From Pisaster brevispinus (Eukaryota; Echinodermata; Asteroidea; Forcipulatida; Asteriidae), in assembly GCA_023634235.1 (NCBI GenBank), contig JAMKCF010000031.1:1116001-1180000 (forward strand): a DNA stretch of 64,000 bases, in the 5' to 3' direction. The position numbers and the translations under genes were made by a program. The notes beneath the pieces are model-generated. The model was given only the letters and a program-made list of their open reading frames with translations. It searched no databases and was not told the DNA's origin. Of the stretch, positions 23,301 to 35,300 are shown in pieces. Position 1 is the first letter of the stretch. Every line of letters starts with the position of its first letter.

Positions 23301-24310
23301 ATAAATATAAATAAACAACATTTGAACAACACAAAGTGAAAATGAAATTGGATATAAAATAACAGGAATTTTCCCCTTGACTGTAAAATACTGTTTTTTG
23401 ATGGCGTTTTTTGGTCATTGTCTAGTGTTTAATTTGTTGACCTTTTGTCTTTTAATTACTTACAGTACACTACTACACTATAGTGCTTAAACTTTAAAAG
23501 GGACTTTATAATAGTGTGTTTCTGGCTGGACTTTTTAAAAACATGTTCCTCATAATTTCTTTTCTAAAGTTCTATGTAGACCTGATGCTTCATCTTTGAG
23601 AGGCCACCAAGGCATTTTCTCCTATGTAAAAGGGCACCTCTAGGAGGAAATTGTAAATTTTTATTAGAACATTTCAAGGGACACCAACTTTGAGACCAAG
23701 GCAATGACCAGGGGCAATGGAGGCAATTGCATCCATCTGTGAGTGAAGTATCAGACCTGTGTCAGTCATCAGTTTTTCTTTGTTATCTAGTTTTTCATGT
23801 TAATTATTATCAAGTGCAGTTAATTCTTTATCAGGAGGGAAATGTTTCTCCCAGCGTGTTTGTGTAGCAAAATATTTAGAGTGAACATATGTTGTGCACA
23901 CTGAATGCTAATATGAGCAATATTTATTGACTAGCAAACATTTGGTGATTTTTGAGTTGCAACTGATCCTACATTACATGTAGTATTTTGCTCTGCTATA
24001 CATGTACCTTTACAAGATAAATTTTTCACTGTTTACATTATGTGTTCATACTGAAGTTTTGGCCTAATTAAAAGTTGATTTCATTTCTGAATTATTTGAT
24101 ACTTGTGAAATCATATTTATGTTAAATGTGTACCATATCATTTTGGATGCTGTAATAAAACAATCTCTAAAACGAAGCATTTGCGAAGTGCAAACCTACC
24201 CTCCAATATGCAAAAATTTCAGTGGAAAGGAAGGAGTTCTAAAAGTGGACAATGACCATTCATTATTATACTGTACCTCTAATATTTTGTATCTCTCTTG
24301 CATAATGGTG

Positions 24311-24428
24311 TCAAAAGCCCAAACAGCGCCCTCTCTGAGGTTAAAGGAAGATCTACCATTAGCACATCATACACGTGTGCCATTTCCATTGTTTGATCTT
24401 GGCAATGGCAGCCAGTGCAAGGGGTCTT
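24311..24428. repeat. Short dispersed repeat C
   Basis: AACAGCGCCCTCTCTGAGG, then AAAGGAAGATCTACCATT and TTGTTTGATCTTGGCAATGG, recurs at 29348-29445 and 47633-47745 in the same order. The two ends are weakly inverted (GAGGTCAAAG versus TTTGACCTC). Confidence 0.6.
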
Positions 24429-24658
24429 TAGAAAATTGACTGAGAAAAGGAGAAAAACATCACTTAAATATGCATCGTCCGATTGTTTGCTAAATGTATG
24501 GTCAAAAAATTGATTTAAATTACTAATAGCAATTTTCCTTTAGGTGGGGAATTTATATAAACTTTCCTGTTGTATCATGTTGTTTTTACAGATGGTGCTT
24601 TTTTGCTCAGGGATAAGTACAGAATATTAACAGTAGTGTGCAGTACTGTCTGGATGAA

Positions 24659-27600
24659 ATGGACAGTACAGAAGCAACAACAGATAGCCCACAGGTGTTG
24701 ACCATGGCAGGCGACTATGGAAACCTCTCAACAGCACTCTATGCCACAGATGGTTGGTAGCTCAATCAGTTTTGTAACTAATTTTAATTACTTGCCATAA
24801 GTGACTTTAGTTGACCAAGATCACACACAAAAACACTCGAGCCTGAACATAGAGGCCATATTTTAAAATAAAAATTAAAATTATAATAAAAATTAACTAG
24901 TTTTTATGTAGCGCTTTCTACGGGTGTCTCAGAGCGCTTTTCATAATTTATTTTCAGACGGGTTTTTGAAGGCATTGAATTATGAGACCCATTTATGTAA
25001 AACCTTGTAAGGATTTACAAGGTGCTGCATGCAGCTGCCACTGCCAGAAACACCGGGGCGAACCCCTTCTCTTTTCGTTAAGTGTCACTGAGTTCTTTTA
25101 CATGCATTACACAACTAACTGCATTGACCCATTTATGTAAAACCTTGTAAGGATTTACAAGGTGCTGCATGCAGCTGCCACTGCCAGAAACACCGGGGCG
25201 AACCCCTTCTCTTTTCGTTAAGTGTCACTGAGTTCTTTTACATGCATTACACAACACACAGGACCTACGGCTTTGCTAACGTCCCATCCGAAGGATGAAG
25301 CAATAGTGGTTAAATGGCTTGCTTAAGGATACAAGTGTCAAGACCGGGCCTCGAACCCCCAATCCACCGATCAGAAACACCCAAGCTTGAGTTCGGTGCT
25401 CTTATCCGCTCTGCCACAGCACGCCACCAAAGAGGCATAAATTCAAAGTCCGTAAATTCCAAAAAGCTTGTTTGGGGTTTTTTCTTTTCACGTTTACCCT
25501 CTGTAGCATAATGGTCGCGGGCCTGGAATTTCATCTTTGAGAGGGGAAGGCAAATTTGCAATGGGCACTAAAGCCAAGACCAGGGACAACAGAGGTTGTA
25601 CCTCCTAGTTTGAATTTAGAAATAAGGTGTCCAAACAGCTCACTTACAGAAAATGCAAAATGTAATTATTGAGATATAGACTCACTCCTGATCAATAGTT
25701 TGTCTTTTTAAGGTATGTTGCTGGACGTTGAAGTCGGCTCGATGTTGAAGATGCTGATGATGATACGAGTTACAAAATACTAGTTCTGCTCTGGGTTTAA
25801 TTTGAGTTTACTCCTTGTTTGTGTCTCAGGAGATGACTCCTTAACAGGGGGAGCAGAAGAGGAGATTGCCGGAGACGAGAAGAGTACCTCACCCCTCAGG
25901 GAGCAAGACCGGTTCCTACCCATCGCTAACGTCAGCCGTATTATGAAGAATGCCATCCCAAAGTCTGGCAAGGTACATGTACAGAAGGTGAAGACGTTGT
26001 TGATGATGTTTGATTCCAAAATCCTTATTAACCATTTTACTATACTAACCAGGGATCACCCACCTGGTCTACATGAAAATTAGTTGATGAATGTAAGTGA
26101 AGACGCTGCGCTATTGCTAGAAGTCAAGCTGTGAGTTTTGTGGTAGACACAAACCAAACCAAAACAGCCATGCCCAGTGTGCATGGAAAAGTGGGCTGCC
26201 TCCCAGCTTTACACGGCAGAAGCACTGGGAAGCAGCCACGCTTTTCCACGCACACTGCTGCATTGCTTGCTTGGTTTATTTACATTGTATACCCACTATG
26301 AGTCACGATTGTGTCTACTGGTTTGACTATTAACCAGGTCTGGAATTACCAGGAGGCAACAGAGGCCATGGCAGGTCTCGGCCTTGGTGCTGTTTTAGAA
26401 GTTTCCCATAGACTTTTAAGTTTTTTCCAATGGAAGTGCCCTTTGCAAAATGAAAATGGCCTTGCCCTCTCAAAAATGAAATTACATGCCTGCCTAAACT
26501 AATGTCGCCCACATCGGTCGGTGGGGGTGCTGTTACTCTAGCGAGTATATCTCGTCACCTACCAATGATCACCGTCACTACAAATTAATTTATCTTCCCC
26601 AGTCCGTTGGGTTGAAATATCAGCCAGGCAGCTAAGTTACTGGCTAGAAGAAGCAGAACTATGAAAAAATTGGATAGTGAATCAAATCAACAGTTCCAAC
26701 AATTTATTCTCTGTAATTCTAATAACAATTAACAGTTTATAATCATCATAAACCAATATGTTATTTCCTAAATGCCCAACTAGATAGTCAATAAGCCTCG
26801 CCAACCTGAAGCCATTACCCTAATTTTTTAGAACACTGAATCACTCCGCCAGAGTCCGCTGATGCTCCCTTAATAAACTCCCCTCAGCTCCAAGCTGAAT
26901 TACTCCTCCAGAGTCCACTGACGCTCCCTTAGTAAACTCCCCTCAGCTCCAAGCTGAACTACTCCCCCAGAGTCCACTGACGCTCCCTTAGTAAACTCCC
27001 CTCAGCTCCAAGCTGAATCACTCCTCCAGAGTCCGCTGACGCTCCCTTAGTAAACTCCCCTCAGCTCCAAGCTGAATTACTCCTCCAGAGTCCGCTGACG
27101 CTCCCTTAGTAAACTCCCCTCAGCTCCAAGCTGAATTACTCCTCCAGAGTCCACTGACGCTCCCTTAATAAACTCACCTCAGCTCCAAGCTGAATTACTC
27201 CTCCAGAGTCCGCTGACGCTCCCTTAGTAAACTCCCCTCAGCTCCAAGCTGAATTACTCCTCCAGAGTCCGCTGATGCTCCCTTAGTAAACTCCCCTCAG
27301 CTCCAAGCTGAATTACTCCTCCAGAGTCCACTGACGCTCCCTTAATAAACTCACCTCAGCTCCAAGCTGAATTACTCCTCCAGAGTCCACTGACACTCAC
27401 TTAGTAAACTCCCCTTAGCTCCAAGCTGAATTACTCCTCCAGAGTCCGCTGACACTCCCTTAGTAAACTCCCCTTAGCTCCAAGCTGAATTACTCCTCCA
27501 GAGTCCACTGACACTCCCTTAGTAAACTCCCCTCAGCTCCAAGCTGAATTACTCCTCCAGAGTCCACTGACACTCCCTTAGTAAACTCCCCTTAGCTCCA

Positions 27601-30600
27601 AGCTGAATTACTCCTCTAGAGTCCACTGACGCTCCCTTAATAAACTCCCCTTAGCTTCATGCTGAATTACTCCTCCAGAGTCCACTGACGCTCCCTTAAT
27701 AAACTTCCCTCAGCTCCAAGCTGAATTACTCCTCCAGAGTCCGCTGACACTCCCTTAGTAAACTCCCCTTAGCTTCATGCTGAATTACTCCTCCAGAGTC
27801 CACTGACACTCACTTAGTAAACTCCCCTTAGCTTCATGCTGAATTACTCCTCCAGAGTCCACTGACACTCCCTTAGTAAACTCCCCTTAGCTCCAAGCTG
27901 AATTACTCCTCTAGAGTCCACTGACGCTCCCTTAATAAACTCCCCTCAGTTGCAAGCTGAATTACTCCTCCAGAGTCCACACATAAAGTTGTGTAGAGTT
28001 CTTCCAACAAAAAGGTCACACTGTCCTATAGATAGTTCCCAATAGATGCCATCTTTACAGGCAAATTGCATTTTGGCTTGCAGGGGCGTCAAGCGCTAAA
28101 ATTATTAACGCAGCCACGCTGTTTACAAACCAATCGTGCAATGAATTTTGTGAAATGTGCGCGTGCTGCACGCCGTTCTCATTTTTAAACACATAACTGT
28201 GTGTTCCAAATTGCCCGTAAAGATGGCCGATCTATTTATATTGCAACCTATCTATTATGACATTTTGTTTGTTGTTTTGACACTACAGATCTCTAAAGAA
28301 GCCAAGGAGTGTGTGCAGGAGTGCGTGTCAGAGTTCATCAGTTTCATCACAAGCGAGTATCCTTTTGTTACGTCAATCTTATGCCGTCTTAAATGTTGAC
28401 TGCATTTTCGACTGCAATGCAGTGCATTAATGAGAGGCAACCGCGCCACATTCATCGTTTTAAACTGTCAAGTTCTGGGCCCATTTTCATGGCTCTGCTT
28501 ACCGCCGAATTCTGCGCTTACGATCACCAATCTCCGCTTACTGTACAAGTGCCAAATTTCTACACTAGCTGTGTAAGTGAAGTACGCATGCGTACAAGCA
28601 AAAATTCCCTGCTAACCTGTGAAATTTGCTTGACATAAGCGCGGAATTCCCTGCTTCCGTAAGTGCCGGTCTTTGCTTACGGTAAGTAGAGCCGTGAATT
28701 TGGCCCTTGATCTTTTGAAAAATATATACACAAGAAGAAAACAGGAAAAAATACTTGCTATTGTTGGAACAAAATCGAAATGCCCGTACATGTATGTACA
28801 ACTCAAATTTGTCAAGCTTTCATTTTCCATCAGGTCGTGTATTCCACCAAGTCTATTATAACTAATGTTTGATTTAGCTCTTAAAGTTCAAAAGTACCTC
28901 TAAGAAATCAAAATAATTAACAGGTTGTTTATTGTACATGGGCCGAAATTTTCAAAATTTCTATTAGAATGTTCCTTAGTTTGACACCACAGAGCGAGCG
29001 ACAGATGTCATCAGGAAAAGAGAAAAACCATTAATGGTGAAGACATCCTGTTTGCAATGTCCACACTGGGTTTTGATAGCTACGCCGAACCACTGAAAAT
29101 ATATCTCCAAAAGTACAGAGATGTAAGTGTATTTTCTTTGAACTTTTTTTCTTTTTCTCACAAACTGTTCTTGATTATATTTGGGTGAAACACGTTCATT
29201 CTGTTTCTGTTGTCTTTAAGAAATAGATATAAGCAGGCCTTGTGTTTAAGTCTTTTGTGAAGCAGCCCAGCAGGCTAGTTAGCTGTGGGTTTTATTATTC
29301 ACATCTGGAAAAGGAAGAAATACAAGCATTTTAATTACATTAGAAAACTCGAACAGTGCCCTCACTTAGGTCAAAGGAAGACCTATCATTGGCTGAGAGT
29401 CTTACCTTTTCATTGTTTGACCTCATCCATTGCGGCCATATTTGTTTTAACTCTGTTTTCTATTATTTTTCACGTTAAAGTTATGCTTGATTTTTGTTTC
29501 CCCCCTCTACAGTCAATGAAAGGAGAGAAGTCCATGTCAGGCATCTCATCAACGTCGTTAAGATCAGACGGAATGGATGACCTTCAAGATCAATTCGGTA
29601 TGTACTCTGGTCACAGCTCTGTGAATCTGTGTGATTAAATTCAACTACAATTCGTCTTCCTCATATTTTACTCAAGGCATACTGGTAAACCTCGGGCCGA
29701 TTTCTTAAAGAGCTAAGATTGGTTAAGCTGAGTATAAATCTTATTTGCTAAGCAAAGTGTGAAGTCGCAATACAAATTACTATGGCAGTATTGACATCTC
29801 ATCTTAAGATCAATCTTAGTGCTTTGTAAAATTGAGCCCTTTGCCCAATTTCATGGCACTGTGTTATTCTGCACATACGGCCCGGTGCTCTGTAAAGCAC
29901 ATAATTCTATGGGGCCGTAGGCAAAAACGCAGAATTCGGTTTTAAAGCAGAGCCATGAAATTGGGCCCTGACTACCAGTACACCAGGGGGGACGCTGAAA
30001 GTGTTGATCACAAGTATATGTTTGAATTTTGTTGAATTGTTTTTTTATGTATTTATTGAATCAAGTGTTTTTCATGGGAAACTGAACCTCCACACTTAAA
30101 ATCCTCTAAAAAACACTTGTGTTTTTGCTTGAATTTGATGAATTTGGTATGGGTATTTTTTACTGTAACTTTTATTGATTTCCAATTAACGAGTGCTCTT
30201 CAGATAGTAGTAGTAGAAATAGTTTTTCGCAGGATACTTACTACCATTATCATCTTTATAACTAGTAATCTTTTGGATAAAAATTACACAGCATGTTTTT
30301 GGGGGGCATTAGCAAAGTTTGACTGAACCTGTAAGACTTTTCCTTATTTATATTACAGATTTGCAAGGGTAAAGGTTTTTGGTCTTGTATAAACATGACT
30401 ACAAGACTTGTAGACAAGTTTTTACAAAATTGAAGCCCTGTTTGATTATTTTTGGGATGCACCTTGCGAGTACATCAAGTTTTTTAGAGATTCTTCTTGG
30501 CATTTTGGTGGTTTAAAAATATTGATCTTGTGCAATTTGTATTGTTTTCTTTTCTTTGTGGTGTTGTGGCTTTTGGATTGTTTTTGTGTGATGGCATTTG

Positions 30601-32740
30601 GGAAAACAACTTGACAGTAGTTAAGTTTACTTATTTGTAATCCTTCAGGTGTGCCACTGTCCTGTCTTTGGAATGATTACCATATGTTGTAATCTGCTTT
30701 TTATTTTAATATTTCTTGCCGTTTGTATTATATGTATGTTTTTGTACTGTAATTGTATGTTTTTACCTGTGCAATTAATAGATGAAAGAAATGATTTTTT
30801 TATTTGTTTATTTATTTATTATTTATTTATTTAGTTATTTATTTATTTTATTTGTTTGTTTATTTTTTTTCAGGAGAAGAGATATCTGTATCAAACAAAC
30901 AAACAAACAATCATTTGAATCAAACAAACTTAGACTTGCCCAGTGGCTCCAAGCCAAACTAGCATAGCCATTCAAGACTACATTTAAACTAGAATGATTG
31001 CTCAGGAGAGCTTGTTCCAGTTCCATCTTAATAACCAGATAAATTGAAACTGGACAATATTATTTTGATTGTTTTCCCAATAATCGTAAGAACTGAACAA
31101 TACCTGTAACTGTCCGATGTACTTTTCGTCTTTTCCTGAAGGTATTGCTGGTAACCTGATGTCAGGGGACCAGTCTGTAGCCCCGGCATATCCTGCAACA
31201 TATCCCACCCAGGTAAGCGTACGGTTTGAGACCAGTGTATCACTGATTGCTAATTGCCATCAGTATCTAACCCCCAACCCCCAAGCCAGGTTCATACTGG
31301 TTCAAACTGTGAATGCAAAGCGAATTTCCTTATGTCACAGTATTAAAAGAGTGCGTATCTGATTGTTTTTGTTTTTTCCTCTTGATGAATTTATTTATTT
31401 ATTTTATTTATTCATTCAGGCTTTTCAAACATCATTACAATACATACAGGAGACTTACAAAAAAACAATCAGACCAAGAATTACAAAAAAAGAGGAGTAT
31501 GTAGAAATACAAACAGCAGCCTAGGGATTGCCCAAAAGCGAACCAAATCACTATCTGAAAGAGCAATCCCTGCAACATTAGAACAATAGACGGATATAAA
31601 AGATACATGGAATGACTATATACATTCTTATAAAAATATTATGTATACTATTATAAAAACAATACTATAAAAAATATAAAATTTACATAAAAATTAAAAC
31701 TCTAAGGATTCAACTGGGTAATGGACACGTCTAAAAGAACATGTGATTGAACATAAGAGTTTGTTGGAACCATTTTGGTTCCATTTACTACAAAAACTTC
31801 TAGCTGACAATGAATTAACAGAATATGAAACATTAAACCAGGTAATAGTAAACATTGAATATTAGTAGCTACTACTTCAACATGGAGTTAAACAAAAATA
31901 AAACATGATACAATTTTTTTTTAAACAGCTGAACTTCACTGTTTGCTTCACGAAGTTGGCTTCGCATTCGCATTTGCTTTTGATTGAAGTATGAACTGTG
32001 ATAGTGATTATAATATCTGTGCAAAGAATTGGTAAAGCCTGTTACAGTGGTTTTCAAGGCTTCACATGCTGTTTTCTTGACTTGGACAGTCTTTCTGTCC
32101 AAATCTTTCTCTAGAGATTTTGTATTTTTTAACTTCATAATCAGTGAGCTTTCAGATTGTAACTACTTAACTTTTTTTTTGATAGATATCGAAAAGTGTA
32201 CTTTATCTTTAAAGACAGGGTCATAGGTTGGTTTTTGTCAACGTAATGCTGATTTATAGGCAAAATTATAAAGAGAGATACAATAAAAGTCACGTGAAAG
32301 TTTCAGCTGAATACAGTGTGTGCTTGCTGAGAAAGCAGGAAAAAGTTTCAAAGTATTTTCACGCCAATGTCGATTCCTTCCGTGTTTAGTAGTGTGACTG
32401 TGGGTACCAAGCACATCTCTGGCCGCAGCATTTGTGAACAAGAAACTGAGAAACGATTTATGCATGAATCGTTTCCCAGATTCAATTGAAAGGGAATCCT
32501 TTCTCAAAATATTTTGTACTGCCGGCAGCTGCAGTGCTTATCACAAAGTAAGTTCTTATGGTCATTAATTGCCTAAGTTCTTACCAATCTATGATGCTAC
32601 CTAAGTAGAAGATAGTATTTAAATATTTTTTTAGGGTGGGACGTTACAATAGTGGATTGTGTGTCTTGTGTTGGATATGCTTGTGTTTTTAAAATTTGAC
32701 TGTTGACATTCTTGTTGTGTTTCAGCTTTCATTCAGTTGA
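24659..32740 (+). CDS. NFYB: NF-YB, nuclear transcription factor Y beta subunit (7 coding exons, 201 aa)
   Basis: Coding exons: 24659-24752, 25830-25972, 28289-28356, 28993-29122, 29513-29597, 31142-31212 and 32726-32740. They join in phase to 606 nt. The histone-fold core is essentially textbook [24 protein letters not shown], then [20 protein letters not shown], then [20 protein letters not shown] and [20 protein letters not shown]. By family knowledge NF-YB dimerises with NF-YC and recruits NF-YA to bind CCAAT boxes in the nucleus. Human NF-YB is 207 aa, so the length fits. The N-terminus ([14 protein letters not shown]) and Gln/Pro-poor C-tail are less conserved. The last exon carries only LSFS and the stop, matching the conserved FS ending. 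Start chosen as the first in-frame ATG in the first exon. Exon 1 uses a weaker donor (GTTGGT). Confidence 0.95.
24897..25427 (-). mobile_element. tRNA-derived SINE, family A, with internal tandem duplication
   Basis: On the minus strand the head begins at about 25427 (GGCGTGCTGTGGCAGAGCGG, then ATAAGAGCACCG) and continues through the SINE body to a terminal GCGCTTTCTAC-like motif near 24910. A 131-bp segment (24985-25115) is repeated at 25125-25255 with near identity, period 140 bp. It lies in NFYB intron 1. Confidence 0.8.
26143..26318. mobile_element. Foldback element with GTAGACACAA ends
   Basis: Left end GTAGACACAAACC mirrors right end GATTGTGTCTAC. Inside, CAGTGTGCATGGAAAAGTGG and GCTGCCTCCCAG mirror CTGGGAAGCAGCCACGC and TTTTCCACGCACACTG, so the block can fold into a long stem. 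It is in NFYB intron 2. Confidence 0.65.
26337..26490. mobile_element. CTGGAATT-family dispersed repeat
   Basis: Starts TCTGGAATTACCAGGAGGC, contains CTCGGCCTTGGTGCTG, GTTTCCCATAGACTTTT and AATGGAAGTGCCCTTTGC, and ends AAAAATGAAATTACATGCC. It matches the family at 8478-8605. Confidence 0.65.
26845..27985. repeat. 59-bp satellite array, about 19 copies, in NFYB intron 2
   Basis: The unit begins CAGAGTCCGCTGACGCTCCC, continues TTAGTAAACTCCCCTCAGCT, and ends CCAAGCTGAATTACTCCTC. The anchor AGAGTCC is spaced exactly 59 bp in the first units (26851, 26910, 26969). Each unit contains TCAGCTCCAAGCTGA, a 6-bp stem with a 3-base loop. Variants (CCGCTGACG/CCACTGACA, TTAGTAAA/TTAATAAA, CTCCAAG/CTTCATG) are distributed in runs, indicating local unit turnover. 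It has no open frame of note. Confidence 0.95.
28474..28705. mobile_element. MITE-like element with GGGCCCA..TTTCATGGCTCTGC ends
   Basis: Left end GGGCCCATTTTCATGGCTCT, then GCTTACCG, is mirrored by the right end CGGTAAGTAGAGCCGTGAAT, then TTGGCCC. Related copies lie at 29837-29970, 45140-45255 and 54310-54462. The inner GAATTCTGCGCTTAC / GCGCGGAATTCC is also inverted. Confidence 0.7.
29694..29842. mobile_element. MITE-like element with GGGCCGATTTCTTAAAGAGC ends
   Basis: Left GGGCCGATTTCTTAAAGAGC, then TAAGATTGG, is mirrored by AATCTTAGTGCTTTGTAAAA and TTGAGCCC. It abuts the next element (29837-29970) directly, in NFYB intron 5. Confidence 0.6.
29837..29970. mobile_element. MITE-like element with GCCCAATTTCATGGC ends
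   Basis: GCCCAATTTCATGGCACTGT on the left mirrors GCAGAGCCATGAAATTGGGC on the right. The interior includes TTCTGCACATACGGCCCGG and GGGGCCGTAGGC...GCAGAATTC, also inverted. Same family as 28474-28705. Confidence 0.7.
30799..30870. repeat. TTTA/TTTG microsatellite in NFYB intron 6 region
   Basis: A 70-bp run of TTTA units with TTTG interruptions precedes an AAAC-rich stretch at 30893-30911. It is low complexity only; no gene content. Confidence 0.8.
32205..32490. mobile_element. Inverted half-copy of the AAAGGTAGGGTCAT element
   Basis: Starts TTAAAGACAGGGTCATAGG, contains TTTTTGTCAACGTAATGC (the complement of GCATTACGTTGACAAAAA in the other copies) and reaches the central palindrome AACGATTTATGCATGAATCG. 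It is in NFYB intron 6. Confidence 0.65.
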
Positions 32741-34830
32741 GAGAGAAGAGCGTGATGGTAGTTTGCCGTTTGTACATAGCACTTTTACTACTCCATAAAT
32801 GCCTCACTACAACTCCACCTGCAAATGCACCTCATCGAAGACTAGCAGCAATAGACCTATTTATTATGCTACCATGTGAGTCATGTTCCCTGTATGCCAA
32901 AGCAAAGGGATTTTTGTTACCCCAAAGAGGAGCCTGGCTTTTGTTCATGTTTGCTTCAGTTTCCTTACAACAACCTCGTTTCCATGGGTGTATCGATCTC
33001 ACCATGTTCCAGCAAGCCTTGCTCAGTCATAACCCTTCAAGTTGTGTAATTTAAATGTGCAAATACATGGCACAGTTTAATTAGGTTTGTTGTTGATTGA
33101 TGCGCTCAAGGCCCGGCTGACATCAAGAAATTTAATAATAAGGATCTGGGTGGGGTGATGTTATTCAAATAGTAAAGCTTTCAAAAGTCTTATGCCCAAT
33201 ACACAATGCTCTATAAGCACCGAAATTCATCAAAACAACAATAGCTGAATGCCCAAAGTTTTCAACTCTTAACAAAATTTATATGCCTCTCTGACTATGC
33301 AGGACCATTTTTTTTTCAAGGATTTGGGAGATGCATCCCCTGGGATATCCCATGGTACATCCCCTGGGACATCCCCTGGGGCGTCCTGTAAAACCCCTAC
33401 ACTCTGATTCAGCACTTTACCAACTTTTGACATTACATGTACATTGTACATACAACTTTGTAGATGTTGACGTGTACAAGAATATAGTTTCTATTTCTGT
33501 ATTTGGTCTGTAATGGTTACATCGGAGTGGTCAGCTGAACCTCATCAATTTTTTTCCAAGAGTGAATTGGGGCCAATTTCATTAGAGTTGCTGTGCAGAA
33601 TTCATCGTGGTTATAACCAACAATTTAGATTAGCACTGTATGGATCTTGAGACCTGTGCAACACATGTTTACAAAAGAGCCACAGAGCCTGGACTTCCTG
33701 CAGGCATGATTTGTACACAGCTCAGTGGAAGAAAACGTTATATTTTATGGAGATTGCACTGTCTGATATTATGAACTTTTGATGTGAAGAGAGCGGGTAC
33801 ATCTCAATACTTGTTCAGCTGTTTCTTTTATAACTGGAATTTATATGGAAAATATAACAACCAATGTAAAATTTCCCATATGACCAGTGTAGTATCTTGC
33901 CTACCAGAAAGGCCCCGGAATGTACACGGTCACTCTTTACGTAAACATAGGTTACATGGCCTATACTTTGTGCTGTCTCGATCCCTGCACGAAAAAAAAA
34001 ACAAATCCACGGACGCCTTGGGTGGGATTCAAATCCACAATCTTTTGTCATATGATATGATAAATGATATTTTAGCTGGTAGCCTGTCTCTTCTAAGTAA
34101 ACATGCACATAATGTATGTGATAGTAATATTACTTATTATTTTTATTTTGTATGTGTTCGTCAAAACCCTGTGCTTTGTAGCTGTATGAAGTTGTGTGGT
34201 TTTAAAAAAATATTTCTGTAACTTTTACAAATATTTTTTTCATTTATTATTTTGTTGATTAGTTGCTGTTTTTATAGATACCCTTTCTTTGTTCTTCGAG
34301 AGGACTTGATCTGCATATAATTCATTTCATGCCCATGTTGTATTAAATGATTTCTTACATAATCACAGTTTTTTTAAATCTTGGAGATTAAAAATTTGAC
34401 GTGAGGTAAACTGTCAAAGTTTGCGTTTTCTCTGTTAATGTTGGTGTAGCATTTGTTTGTAAAGATGGACGATAAAACTCGGCCATACAAGGGAACTTGT
34501 TTTAGTTTTGCATAGAGTTTATGAACGAAAACAAAGACCTATTAAATAGCCATAACTATCTGTGGCTATTTCGTTCATTATTTTGCTTTCAAGTATAACC
34601 TGGTATCTTTATGCATTCATTTTACTGTTAACATTTTTTACACTTTCCGGAACTAGTTACTCAACCCCCCCCCCCCCACCCCAAACAAACAAACAGGGTA
34701 AATGTAAAGTTGGTCACAGCGGGTGGCATATTACCGTGGGTAACGCGGGCTACCCCGGTACCCATTGGATGTTTACTATCTACGTATACATCGAGAGGAG
34801 GTCTTTAACAACTTAACAAACGCTTCTCAT
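32741..34830. other. NFYB 3' untranslated and downstream region
   Basis: No further gene seen. It contains a dispersed repeat (32930-33065), a small run of CATCCCCTGGGA units (33330-33390), a repeat shared with the window end (33670-33726) and a poly-C run near 34668. A possible ATTAAA polyadenylation signal is at 34342. I see no AATAAA before the next gene. Confidence 0.5.
33670..33726. repeat. Dispersed repeat shared with the window end
   Basis: ACAAAAGAGCCACAGAGCCT, then GGACTTCCTGCAGGCATG and TTTGTACACAGC, is repeated almost unchanged at 63937-63984. Confidence 0.7.
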
Positions 34831-35300
34831 TGTGACCCCATTTGACAATAACTTCTGGTTCAAACCGGAAGATCTTTTAATATTTGCAAAAAATAATAAC
34901 TCCTGAACCACACATTGGATGTTACTATGCATCTTCGGAGAGAACTTTAACAACTTAACAAACACTATACGAAGATTAAACCCATTAGACCTTGACTTCT
35001 GATTCCAACCAGAAGCTGAATTTTAATATTTGGATCTATACGTCATCAAAAAGGTCTTTAAATACTCAACAAAAGGGACAATGATTGTGACCATTTAACC
35101 CTGACTTCCGGTTGAAACCGAAAGCTGAAGTTTCATATTCGAAAAATCTTAAGTCATGAACCCTACAATGTTTTTGTTTTTATACATCATTGGAAAGATC
35201 TTTAAAGCAAACGCTACACAGAGTATGACCCCATTTAACCATGAATTTATGTCAAACCGGAAGCCGAAGTGTAATATTTTTTGAAAAAGCCTTACATCAT
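34831..35300. repeat. Degenerate tandem array of about four 110-145 bp units
   Basis: Each unit carries GACCCCATTTAACC, ACTTCCGGTT, AAACCGGAAG, TAATATTT and a TCTTTAAA stretch, at 34831, 34976, 35085 and 35226. The TTCCGGTTNAAACCGGAA core is palindromic. It lies just past the 3' end of the CRT-like gene. No open frame. Confidence 0.6.

Larger units (their letters stand above)
21612..24610. other. Spacer upstream of NFYB
   Basis: No gene recognised. It contains the nested foldback insertion (22824-23163) in a dispersed repeat and a short dispersed repeat at 24311-24428. A non-coding first exon of NFYB probably lies here or further upstream, because the ATG exon is preceded by an acceptor (TTGCTCAG ending at 24610). 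I could not place it. Confidence 0.5.

Noticed and set aside
26845..27985. CRISPR-like array
   Set aside because: Units are contiguous 59-bp repeats without unique spacers, in an animal intron; it is a satellite.
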